From Sternotherus odoratus (Eukaryota > Chordata > Testudines > Kinosternidae): a DNA stretch of 64,000 nt. Below are positions 12,030 to 21,879 of this stretch, one piece after another; position 1 is the first letter of the stretch, and every line of letters begins with the position of its first letter. Location of the stretch: contig JAVMKO010000005.1 in assembly GCA_032164245.1 (NCBI GenBank), positions 47,694,193-47,758,192 on the forward strand, in the 5' to 3' direction. The notes beneath the pieces were generated by a model. That model saw only the letters and a program-made list of their open reading frames with translations. It had not been told where the DNA came from and did no database searches. The translations under genes were made by a program, and so were the position numbers.

Positions 12030-13732
12030 TATATATATAAAAGTCAAGTGGTGTATGTATGTATGTATGTATGTATGACTGCGAACTCCTCCCGCACCGT
12101 TTGAGCCAGAGACTTGAAATTTGGTACAGTGAGGGGTCTTGGGGTCTAGATGCTCTTAAGCGTTGAAAAATTTTCGGATCTCACCTCTGACGCCCCCCAG
12201 GGGTGAAAGTCTTTCAGGGCCAATCACATCAGCTGGGCGGTTAGGTGGTGATGATGTCATAATACCCCCTCCAACAGACACCTCACTCGCTCAGCTCACC
12301 CCTCCCTCCTCCAACGGAACCCCGGAGATCCCTCAGTTCTCTGCCCCTCCCCCCTCCCAACGGAACCCCGGAATCCCTCAGCTCTGGGCCCCCCCTGATC
12401 CCCCCGGATCCGAGTTGGGTTTGGTGGGACGGTAAGTGAGGTGGGGGTGTCGGGTTCGGTCGGGGGGTGAGGTGGGGGTGTTGGGTTTGCTTGGGGGGGG
12501 TCAGATGGGGGTGTTGGGTTTGGTCGGGGGGTAAGTGAGCCGGGGAGTGTCGGGGTTGGTCTGGGGGGGTGGGAAAGTGTCGGGGTGGGTGAGGGGTGAG
12601 GTGTGGGTATTGGGTTTGGTCTGGTGGGGGGAAGGTGACGTGGTGGGTGCCCAGACCAAACCCGACACCCCCCCCCCCCGGCTCACTTACCCCCGACCAA
12701 ACCCGACACCGCCACCTCACCCCCCCCACCAACCGCAACACCCCCTGACCAACCCCAACACCCACACCTCACCCCTCACCCACCCTGACAACTTCCCACC
12801 CCCCCAGACCAAACCAGACACCCCCCCAGCTCACTTACCCCCCGACCGAACCTGACACCCCCACCTCACCCCCTCAAGGAAACCCGACACCCCCTGACCA
12901 ACCCCAACACCTACACCTCACCCACCCCGACAACTTCCCACCCCCCCAGACCAAACCCGACAACCCCCCAGCTCACTTACCCCCCAACCGAATCCGACAC
13001 CCCCACCTCACCCCCCCACCAATCGCAACACCCCCAGACCGAACCCGACACCCCCCGGCTCACTTACCCCCCGACCAAACCTGACACCCCCACCTCATCC
13101 CCCCAAGCGAACCCGACACCCCCACCTCACCCCCCCACCAACTGCAACACCCCCTGACCAACCCCAACACCCACACCTCACCCCTCACCCACCCCGACAC
13201 CTTCCCACCCCCCCAGACCAAACCCGACACCCCCCGGCTCACTTACCCCCCGACCGAACCCGACACCCCCACCTCGCCCCCCCACCAACCGCAAAACCCC
13301 CTGACCAACCCCAACACCCACACCTCACCCCTCACCCACCCCAACAACTTCCCACCCCCCCAGACCAAACCCGACACCCCCCCCCCCCGGCTCATGGTGC
13401 ACTGTGTAGCACACAGATTATTAAATACACTGTTCGGTCGGTGGGTGAGGTGGGGGTGTCGGGTTTGCTCAGGGGGTGAGGTAGGGGTGTCGGGTTTGGT
13501 CGGGGGGTCAGGTGGGGGTGTTGGGTTTGGTTGGGCGGGGTCAGGTGAGGTTGTCGGGTTCGGTTGGGGGTAAGTGAGCCGGGGGGTGTCGGGGTTGGTC
13601 GGGGGGTGGGTTGGGAAGGTGTCGGGGTGGGTGAGGGGTGAGGTGTGGGTGTTGGGGTTGGTCAGGGGGTGTCAACTGTCTGCCCCCTCCCCACCTCCGA
13701 CTGACCCGAGCAACGCCGGGCACTTATGCTAG
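12030..13732 (+). mobile_element. Helitron-like unit 3 (expanded)
   Basis: Begins directly after the CTAG end of unit 2 with tatatatataaaagtcaag and ends cacttatgctag at 13732. The 1703-bp length comes from an expanded minisatellite: G-rich to about 12640, C-rich 12655-13390, then G-rich 13435-13680. The C-to-G switch uses the same 40-bp junction as unit 1 (near 13396-13438). Confidence 0.7.
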
Positions 13733-14607
13733 TCTATATATATAAAAGTCAAGTGGTGTATGTATGTATGTATGTATGACAGCGAACTCCTCCCGCACCG
13801 TTTGAGCCAGAGACTTGAAATTTGGTAAAGTTAGGGGTCTTGGGGTCTAGATGCTGGTAAGGGTCGAAAAATTTTCGGATCTCACCTCTGACGCCCCCCA
13901 GGGGTGAAAGTCTTTCAGGGCCAATCACATCAGCTGGGCGGTTAGGTGGTGATGATGTCATAATACCTCCCTCCAACAGACACGTCACTCGCTCAGCTCA
14001 CCCCTCCCTCCTCCAACGGAACCACTGGCGTAGCTAGGCGGGTGCGGGGGGTGCGGACCGCACCGGGTGACACCAGAGCGCCCGCCCGCCGCAGCGCACA
14101 GCCCACTGCGCACTGCCGGCGTGCAGGGGTGACACCGTGATTTTCTGCCGGCGCGCAGTGGTGACACCGTGAGTTTACCGCACTGGGTGACACCAACCCT
14201 AGCGACGCCACTGAACGGAACCCCGGAAATCCCTCAGTTCTCTTCCCCTCCCACCTCCCCAATGGAACCCCAGACTCCATCAGGTCTGTGCCCCCCCCCA
14301 CACCTGTGAAGGTCCCCGGAATTCCTCGGCTCTGGGCCCCCTCCCCCCCCTGCGACGGATCCCAGTTGGGTTTGGTGGGACTGTAAGTGAGGTGGGGGTG
14401 TCGGAGTCGGTCGGGGGTGAGGTGGGGGTGTCGGGTTCGGTCAGGGGGTAAGTGAGCCGGGGGGTGTCGGGGTTGGTCTGGGGGGGTGGGAAGGTGTCGG
14501 AGTGGGTGAGGGGTGAGGTGTGGGTGTTGGGGTTGGTCAGGGGGTGTCAACTGTCTGCCCCCTCCCCACCTCCGACTGACCCAAGCAACGGCGGGCACTT
14601 ATGCTAG
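13733..14607 (+). mobile_element. Helitron-like unit 4, with a nested hAT MITE
   Basis: The clearest head-to-tail junction: ...gctag|tctatatatataaaag at 13732/13733, where the 3' CTAG of unit 3 abuts the 5' TC of unit 4. It ends ggcgggcacttatgctag at 14607. A 191-bp hAT element is inserted at 14023. Confidence 0.75.
14023..14213. mobile_element. 191-bp hAT MITE nested in Helitron-like unit 4
   Basis: The ends cactggcgtagctagg and cctagcgacgccactg form inverted repeats, and both flanks carry a perfect 8-bp target duplication, aacggaac (14015-14022 and 14214-14221). Neighbouring Helitron-like units contain a single aacggaac at this point, confirming the empty site. Confidence 0.9.
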
Positions 14608-14615
14608 TATATATA

Positions 14616-15327
14616 TCTATATATATAAAAGTCAAGTGGTGTATGTATGTATGTATGTATGTATGTATGTATGTATGTATGTATGTACGTATGACTGCGA
14701 AGTCCTCCCGCACCATTTGAGCCAGAGACTTGAAATTTGGTACAGTGAGGGGTCTTGGGGTCTAGATGCTGGTAAGGGTCGAAAAATTTTCGGATCTCAC
14801 CTCTCACGCCCCCCAGGGGTGAAAGTCTTTCAGGGCCAATTACATCGGCTGGGCGGTTAGGTGGTGATGATGTCATAATACCCCCCTCCAACAGACACCT
14901 CACTCGCTCAGCTCACCCCTCCCTCCTCCAACGGAACCCCGGAGATCCCTGAGTTCTCTGCCCCTCCCCCCTCCCAACGGAACCCCGGACTCCATCAGCT
15001 CTGTGCCCCCCCCCAACCTGCGAAGGTCCCCGGAATCCATCAGCTCTGGGCCTCCCCCCCCCCACCTGCGAAGGTCCCCGGAATCCCTCAGCTCTGCCCC
15101 CCCCCGCGACGGATCCGAGTTGGGTTTGGTGGGACGGTAAGTGAGGTGGGGGTGTCGGGTTCGGTCGGGGGGTGAGGTGGGGTTGTCGGGTTTGCTTGGG
15201 GGGGTCAGGTGGGGGTGTCGGGTTCGGTCGGGGGTAAGTGAGCCGGGGGGTGTCGGGGTTGGTCTGGGGGGGTGGGAAGGTGTCGGGGGGGTGAGGGGTG
15301 GTGTTGGGGTTGGTCAGGGGGGGATTG
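14616..15327 (+). mobile_element. Helitron-like unit 5, 3'-truncated
   Basis: Begins tctatatatataaaagtcaag and contains the longest tgta microsatellite of the array (14641-14690), the conserved head and the G-rich body. It stops without hairpin or CTAG end where a different repeat begins near 15328. Confidence 0.7.
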
Positions 15328-15770
15328 TGGTATTGCCACCCTTGTTTCTGCACTGCCTTCAGAGCTGGGTGGCCAGAGAATGGCGGCTGCTGACTGTGAG
15401 CCCAACTCTTCGGGCAGCAGTGCAGAAGTAAGGGTGGCAATACCATATTATGCCATCTTTACTTCTGTGCTGCTGCTGGTGGCGGCTCTGCCTTCAGAGC
15501 TGGGCTCCCAACGCTTTCCAGCTGCCCAGCTCTGAAGGCAGCACTCCTGCCAGCAGCAGCACAGAAGTAAGTGTAGCAGTTCCACACACACACCCCGCCC
15601 CAATATAACCTTGTGACCTCCCCACAACCTCTTTTTGGGTCAGGACGCCTACAATTACAATACTGTGAAATTTCAGATTTAAATGGCTGAAATCATGAAA
15701 TTTACTATTTTAAAAATCCGATGCCCATGAAATTGACCAAGATTGACCATGAATTTGGTAGGGCCCTAAC
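15328..15770. repeat. Repeat fragment with internal inverted segments (probable hAT)
   Basis: Contains inverted segments around ggtattgccacccttg and agggtggcaatacc, and ends tttggtagggccctaac, an end seen in common reptile hAT elements. The other terminus is not found, so it is a fragment. Family assignment is from memory of the terminal motif. Confidence 0.45.
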
Positions 15771-16437
15771 AATGATGACACAAAGTGCCAATATGGTTAG
15801 AACACAGTTTCCTTTAGGTGACAGATCACTATTTAACCTAGTCACGTCTTATGTTTTTTCCTTTACCTTCTCCTTTGCATAAACTAAGCAGCTGAAATAA
15901 CTAGTTGAGAAAATAATACTAAGGAAGGGCAAAGTATTTTGGTGGATTAAACCTCTTTATCTCCATGCTACTGTTAATGTAGATAAATATTATTGTCCCT
16001 AAAGTACAGATGGGGACAGTGACGGTCACAGCTTATAGGCCTGAACAAACGCCCTCAAAGTTAGTGGAGTCTTTCCATTGACTTTAAGTTGGATCAGACA
16101 CTAACTTGCCCAATGCCACAGTGGGACTCTAACAGAGCTGGGAATACAATCTAGGGTTCCGGGCTTCCCACTTCTGCTAACTAATCACAAAACCATCCTT
16201 GGTCTCTCACACAAAAGCAAAGGGAGGAAAATTAATACTATTCAGAGAGCTCCATTCATTTAACCATCAGCTTCAAAGAAACTTATTCTAGACTTATCAC
16301 ATATTCTAGGCACATACTAATAACTTTTATTTACAGAGTCTTCTCTCCTTTGAAAGTTAATGGGAATTTGAACTATAGGTTTCGTTTACTGTGTAACATC
16401 CATTTACTATAGTCATTCCTGATTCATTTTTACTTAC
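15771..16437. other. BLOC1S2 intron 3 side sequence, no exon recognised
   Basis: Ordinary AT-rich sequence with a weak MIR-like portion (about 15960-16200). I searched the minus strand by eye for the expected BLOC1S2 exon 4 and saw none. Confidence 0.5.
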
Positions 16438-16557
16438 ATTTTTGATTTAGGTCCTTCAGGTTTCGATTAATGTTTATAGCAATATCTTTCATTTCCAGGT
16501 ATTTCAAGCTAGTCAGCTTGTTCATATTTTCCAGGAGTTTGTAGTCTTCACTGGTGG
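16438..16557 (-). CDS. BLOC1S2: BLOC1S2 exon 3
   Basis: 120 nt between acceptor ctaaag and donor gtaagt. It encodes the first part of the coiled-coil domain. It lies only about 40 bp beyond the point where the two palindrome arms stop matching, so the left copy lacks it. Confidence 0.9.
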
Positions 16558-19500
16558 CTTTAGGAAAAAAGAGAAAATATTTACATCTTTATAAAAACTT
16601 GCAGAGTTTGGAATCTACGTGCGTACTGTTCAGAGCCGAAGAGTTCAAGGTGACGACTCAACATAGCTGAGAATACCTCATTCAATAATATGGCTCATAG
16701 CAAGATGCTCCCTAAAAACAAGGGGATCATATGTTGTGGATTGGAACGTCAGATGGACTCAAGAATAAATATGTAGCATATTCAGTAAAAAACATGAGCT
16801 TATTTTATACATTTCTACAATATCTATCATTCTGGCAGACAAACATTTCTATTTACAAAGCTAAAGGCCTTGATCCTGAAAGCTGATCTGCATGCAGGGA
16901 CTTTATGCCCACATAGAAATCCATGGGGCTTCATACAGGCATGGTGGTCTGCCTGAATGCAACAGCCTGCAGGATCAGGGCTTAAGACACCAGCCAGTTC
17001 ATTACACTGATTTTGGTTTTTCATTTTTGTAGAGAAAAAGAATAAGGAACATGAAGCTGAAAAAATGTAAGAGGTAAGACTTCTGTGTTAAGCTTCCCTC
17101 GGTCAGTTTGCATACTGGCTTTGATCAACAGACCACCATTAAAAAGGAAGGATGGTCCAGTAGTTAGAGCATTAGCCTAGGACTGAGGGGATCAGGGTCC
17201 CTGCTCTGTCATGAACTTCCTGTATGACATTAGGCAAGTCATGTAGTGTTGCTCTGTTTCAATTCCCCAGTTGCAAAATGGGGATAATAGCTACCCGACC
17301 TCACATGGGTCCTGGGAGGATAAATACAAAAAAATAGTGAGGTGCTCAGATACTACAGGAATGTGGGGCCAGATAAGTCCCTAAGACAGACAGAGGTGTT
17401 TAAGTGCCTTGCTGAGTCAGGGTCTCAGGCAGTATGAAATGACAGAAGTTCTGTCAAAGACTGCTAATGTGATGGACTTTGGACAAAACGGGTGGCTTGC
17501 CAACAACCTACCAACAGGCTATTTGTGGCTTACCAACTTTAGCACAAATGCAATTTACATCAAGTTGCTGGTACTACAGAGCCAACACCCAGAACCAGTC
17601 ATTTCTATTCCCTCAGCTGCAGCTAATGAGAACAGTAACACATTTCAGCACGCTTCATGGGATGTTGTCTGCCCCACACACACAATACTTGCTCCATTCA
17701 GTAACATGGAGCAACTGTAGGGATTTTTTTTAAACAGGGTGAGCCGCCAACCGAGCACCTTCTCGTGGTCAAAGATCATTTCATGGCACCTGTCTCCATC
17801 ACTTCTGCTTTAGGGGGCTTCTTAAATAAACTCCACACCCCTACTCCAAGGGTAATGTAAGCACTCCCCTTCTCGAGTCCAATTTATTCAGTCCTCTTGG
17901 TACAAACTGGCACTCCAGCCCCCAATCCCAGCTCAGTGTCTCTCTTCTTCTTAGCTAGGGAATCCCCAGCCCTCTTTCCTGGAGCTCATTCAGTGACCAC
18001 TCTCAGGTTTTACCTGGCTGGAGCTCAGCCCTCTAGCTTTGACTTCCAAACTCCCCTGGTGTCAGGGTCTTTCTCCTGCCTTCGCAGGCTATTCCTAGTT
18101 GGGGTGACTTCCTTGATTTCAATCTTCCCTGCAGGAGCTTTCCCAGGTAGACTTTGCTGCAGCTTCCTGCTGTTCTTAAAGGGGACAACTGTGGTTCCAT
18201 TAAATGGCCTTTACTTCCCCCACCAATGGAGGCAAGTTATACTTGTCAAGGAGAACAGCAGCCCAGCTCAGTTCCAAAGTCAGCTTTGGTCCAGTCATGA
18301 AGATGCAGCATGTTGACAGGTCCCTCTTGCTCTACGTCTGTTCCCTTGACTGGGGACTTGTCTATGTGAACACTTAGGGCACATCTACACTACAATATTA
18401 ACTGAACCTAAGTTATGTCGACATACAGCCACCGCAGTAATTAAATCGCTTTTGCATGTCCACATTATGCTCCTTGTGTTGGCAGTGCGCGTCCTCACCA
18501 GGAGCGCTTGTACCAAGTTGACTATCAGCATGGGGCATGGTGGGATAGCTTCTGAAAGGCAGCAACAGTCCATGTAAGCAATACAGTGTCTACACTGACA
18601 CTGTGTCAATCTAACTACATCACCCTAAGTGCTACGCCTCTCGCGGAGATGGAGTTATTAAGCTGGTGAAGTGGGTGAGTTACATCAGTGGGATCTTACA
18701 GAGTTAGGGAATAGATTAAAGCACATTTTAGTGTTGATGCTTACAGAGTGAGGGAATAGATTAAAGCACACTAGGGAACTTTTAGCACATGGCAGCAGTG
18801 TCTATTTTGGGCACTTAATGCATGGCAGGCTATGGCGAAATAGATTTGCACCACACCTTGCCATAAATTAAGTGTTCGTACAGACAAGAAGAAGAAATAG
18901 TTAATTTAATTCAGTTCCACACTAAAAACTTTTTGAAAGATAAAAAGTTACATCAATCTGGGGTTCTCTTTAGCTTTACATTCAGATGCTCTGATGTTCT
19001 ATCTCAACACATGATCCAAGTGGCAGCCATCTAACTGCCTGCGTGACCCCACTGATGGCTGACATGAGTTAACAGTTCGCTAGAGCACTTTGAGCTCATC
19101 CTCTTTGAAATGGGACTAGCTCAAAGCACATTGATGAAGTATTAATGTGCATCAGCAGGATGCATGTGGACAGTTTGACTGGGGCAGGCTAGTTCCAGGT
19201 GGATTCACACCTAAACTTGTGTACACAAGACCCTTAAATTATATTAAAGCCAGTTTAATTCTGCACAGGCAGGGGCTGAATGCAGTTTAACTAATCCACT
19301 TTTAATTTACACCTTTAATTAATTCAGATTATTCCTGTGTAGACAAGCCCTAAAATAATACACAGCATATTTCTTTTTTTAAACAGTTTATCTCCATGCT
19401 ACCCAGGTTTGTTAATTTCACGGTTTGCCTTACCTGTCAGTTCACCTGGTAAGTAAGTGGCCATTTTGTTGAACATGTCCTTACAAAGCTCATTGGTATC

Positions 19501-21375
19501 TGCTTCTGCTGGTTCCTTAGCTTCCTCCGCTGTCTCCACAGCAGGATCCTCTAATCAGTTATAAATGAACAGTACAGAGGTAAGGGAAAATTAGTCGAAT
19601 ACACACAAGATACTAAAAACAGCACAGATCTTTTCGTTACAGTTATTTTCAACACTGGGTATACTTTTTAGATTAATAAACAACTAAACCACAGAGTTAT
19701 CTGTGAAATAGCATAAAGTTGATTTAACAGCTTGATTTTAAATCAATAAATATTTTATCTATTTCAGAAATAGGCCTCTCCAGTTACAAAGACAAAAATT
19801 AACCTTGGCAAAGATTAGATGATGTGAAGACAATGATTCCAGGAAAGCTCTTTCAGTCTGATCATTTCTATTGGTTGTGCCTACTGTCATTTTTTTCCAT
19901 CTTTGATCACTGATTGAGACCTGTTCTCTACGTCCCTTTCAGAAAGTGCTGCAACAGTCCCCTAGTCCTGTCCATTAAACTCTTCCCCTCAGATCCCTTT
20001 GTAACATTCCTCCTGTTCCACCCACAAATAATCTCTCCTCTGCTTCATCTGAGTAGTTCACTTCTGCTCTGTATTTGCTTGTATTTTCTTTACATGGCTT
20101 GATCCTGAGATATGCACAAGCACCCATATCCCCAACTGACTTACTTAGGGGTTGAGGGCACTTACTTAGCAACTCCTGGAGAGCTTGACATATTGCAGGA
20201 TCTAGCCCATAGGCAATATGCATTTTGGAGTAGGGAACCAGACTTATTCTCTGTATGTGTGATGATAATTTGCCTGCCATATAAGTGGTTAGTAAGCACC
20301 CATTCCTTCTGCGAAGAACTGTGATAGTCTGATGAAGTGGGTTCTAGCCCACCAAAGCTTATGCCCCAATAAATTGGTTAGTCTCTAAGGTGACACAAGT
20401 ACTCCTCGTTCTTTTTGTGATAGTCTTATTAGCCTGGAAAAGCTTTTCATGACAAAAACCCATACGCTGCCCAGCTAAGTGAAGACATTTTCCTCTCCCT
20501 CTTGAGGCTCCATGACTCATTTCAGTGTCACTGTAAGCAAGGAATATTTGCCAAATAAAGGCTGTAGCAAGTCACACATGAGACAGAGAGAGAAATGAAA
20601 CCAGAGTCCATGCATGACAAAAGACTGGTGCCATCACCCACTTCGGGAAGGGTTAACGTTATGTATGACATTGCAGTGTGTGGGGAATAGGGTGACCAGA
20701 CATCAAATGTGAAAAATCGGGACGGGGTGGGAGCCTATAGAAGAAAAAGATCCAAAAATAGGGCTGTCCCTATAAAACCAGGACATCTGGTCACCCTAGT
20801 GGGAATAAAAGTAACTCAGCCTAGTGAAGGACAATCAGTCAAGCCAGCACCGCAGCCCATCTCCGTTGAAACAACCCCCTGCTTGGTTAGGGGATGGAGG
20901 TCCCAGTCTTTTGGCCACAGAGCGATGTCACCCGGTTGGCTCACACCTGCCAACAGGTGATGTGTGAACTGAGCGCGCTGGAGGTGCCCTGTTCCCGGTC
21001 ACTAAGGCCAGTGGACAAGTGTGGTTCCCGTTGGGATGGGAGCCCCGGACCCTCCCATAGCCTGGGTCACGCAGAGGGACCGGACCCCAACTCGACGTGA
21101 TCTTCTGGGGCGAGGCCGAACCCCTGAGACCCCTCCTAAGGCAACAGCACCAGCCTACCAGGGGCTCCGCTCAGGAGCCAGAGACCAGCTGGGCCCCGGG
21201 CCCCCGTGGGAGATGGGGGTACATTAGCAGCGCGGCACGCGGGGGGGGGGGGGGGAGGGAAGCTCACGGCCCCCAGTTTGGGGCGGGGTCTCAGGCTCCC
21301 TCCGGCCTCTCTCTTACGTTTGGCTACTTGTACCCGGGCCTCCTGTGGACCCTCGGCAGCGGCGGCAGTTGCCAT
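16438..21375 (-). CDS. BLOC1S2: BLOC1S2, exons 1-3 (3' exons not found)
   Basis: BLOC1S2 is a small coiled-coil subunit of BLOC-1 (lysosome-related organelle biogenesis) and BORC (lysosome positioning). Coding exons on the minus strand are 21318-21375 (58 nt), 19434-19550 (117 nt) and 16438-16557 (120 nt), all with canonical splice sites and compatible phases (1 and 1). The product starts MATAAAAEG, continues with DPAVETAEEAKEPAEAD and ELCKDMFNKMATYL, and exon 3 gives the conserved LLENMNKLTSLKYLEMKD and RNLKDLNQK coiled coil. The ATG lies in a strong context (gtcgccatgg) inside a CpG island. Exons 4-5 (about 45 residues in human) were not seen in the 7.7 kb downstream, so this copy may be truncated by the rearrangement. 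Identity of the three exons is certain; function is not. Confidence 0.85.
17145..17345 (+). repeat. MIR-like ancient SINE (right arm)
   Basis: Mirror of 8005-8210, within BLOC1S2 intron 2. Confidence 0.55.
18374..19353. mobile_element. hAT-like nonautonomous element(s), right arm
   Basis: Mirror of 6009-6980, bounded by ttagggcacatctacac and gtgtagacaagccctaa. It lies in BLOC1S2 intron 2, just downstream of exon 2. Confidence 0.6.
19434..19550 (-). CDS. BLOC1S2: BLOC1S2 exon 2
   Basis: 117 nt between acceptor gattag and donor gtaagg. Intact frame, encoding the acidic linker and start of the helical domain. A Pro (CCA) stands where the left copy and human BLOC1S2 have Thr, just before GELT. 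Confidence 0.9.
20318..20425 (+). repeat. Dispersed retroposon 3' fragment (right arm)
   Basis: Mirror of 4931-5035, in BLOC1S2 intron 1. The plus strand reads gatgaagtgggttctagcc and cttatgcccc in the family's usual order. Confidence 0.5.
20688..20798. mobile_element. Short hAT-type MITE (right arm)
   Basis: Mirror of 4558-4670 with inverted ends tagggtgaccaga and tctggtcaccctag. Its presence in both arms shows that it inserted before the inverted duplication. Confidence 0.8.
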
Positions 21376-21790
21376 GGCGACAGGCCCCACTCCAGCAGCC
21401 AAAACTCGACCACTTCCGCGTTCCCCTGAACTTGCTGAGCGCGGCCCCACCCCCTGCTCCCTACTGCGCAGACGCGGGAGCATAGCGCTTGCGCAGAGAC
21501 ATGGCTGTCACATGTCCCCCTGCGCACGTGGGTGGCACTCTGGGCGGAAGAGCAGTGGCTGGAGGCCAGTCTCCCACGGGAGGGGCAGGCCGGGCACCTT
21601 CATCCTGGCTGCTGCTGACCGCGCCCCACCCCCCCACTCGCCCTTTGCTGGCAGCCTTGGCAGAGCGGCCGCCCCTCTCTCGCTCTGAGGCAGGCCCTGT
21701 GCACCGGGGTAGCCCAGTGTGAACGCAGCCCTTCCGCCCATAGCCTGTGGCCAGGGCTCCGGCTCCAGCGCTGTCAATCAGGCTCTTTCC
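21030..21790. promoter_or_regulatory. CpG island, BLOC1S2 promoter (right copy)
   Basis: CpG-dense stretch around BLOC1S2 exon 1, mirror of 3530-4330, with a long G run at 21241-21255. Presumed promoter of the minus-strand BLOC1S2 transcript, by position and composition. Confidence 0.7.
21318..21375 (-). CDS. BLOC1S2: BLOC1S2 exon 1 (coding part)
   Basis: Starts at the ATG at 21373-21375 and ends at AAAC|gtaaga. It encodes the alanine-rich amino end, MATAAAAEGPQEARVQVAK plus one base of the next codon. No other in-frame ATG competes nearby. Confidence 0.88.
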
Positions 21791-21836
21791 AGGGGACTCA
21801 GGAGCCGCGCAGGTCATTTTAAAATGACAGAAAAGC

Positions 21837-21842
21837 TTTATT
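21837..21842 (-). terminator. Candidate poly(A) signal of the ABCG2-like gene
   Basis: AATAAA on the minus strand, about 1.9 kb after the ABCG2-like stop codon and about 460 bp before the BLOC1S2 ATG. A mirrored copy is near 3499-3505. Position only; no transcript evidence. Confidence 0.3.
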
Positions 21843-21879
21843 TCCATGGGTCCCACCTTGAAGACAGATCCACCTCATG

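Noticed and set aside
11422..15327. Regularly repeated units suggesting a CRISPR-like or satellite array
   Set aside because: Units are 0.6-1.7 kb with Helitron-type ends in a vertebrate genome; no short repeats with unique spacers.
17409..18316. ORFs of 84-147 codons conserved in both arms (mirrors at 7038-7945)
   Set aside because: Conservation between arms follows from the duplication; they lie in BLOC1S2 intron 2 repeats and lack splice signals or known domains.
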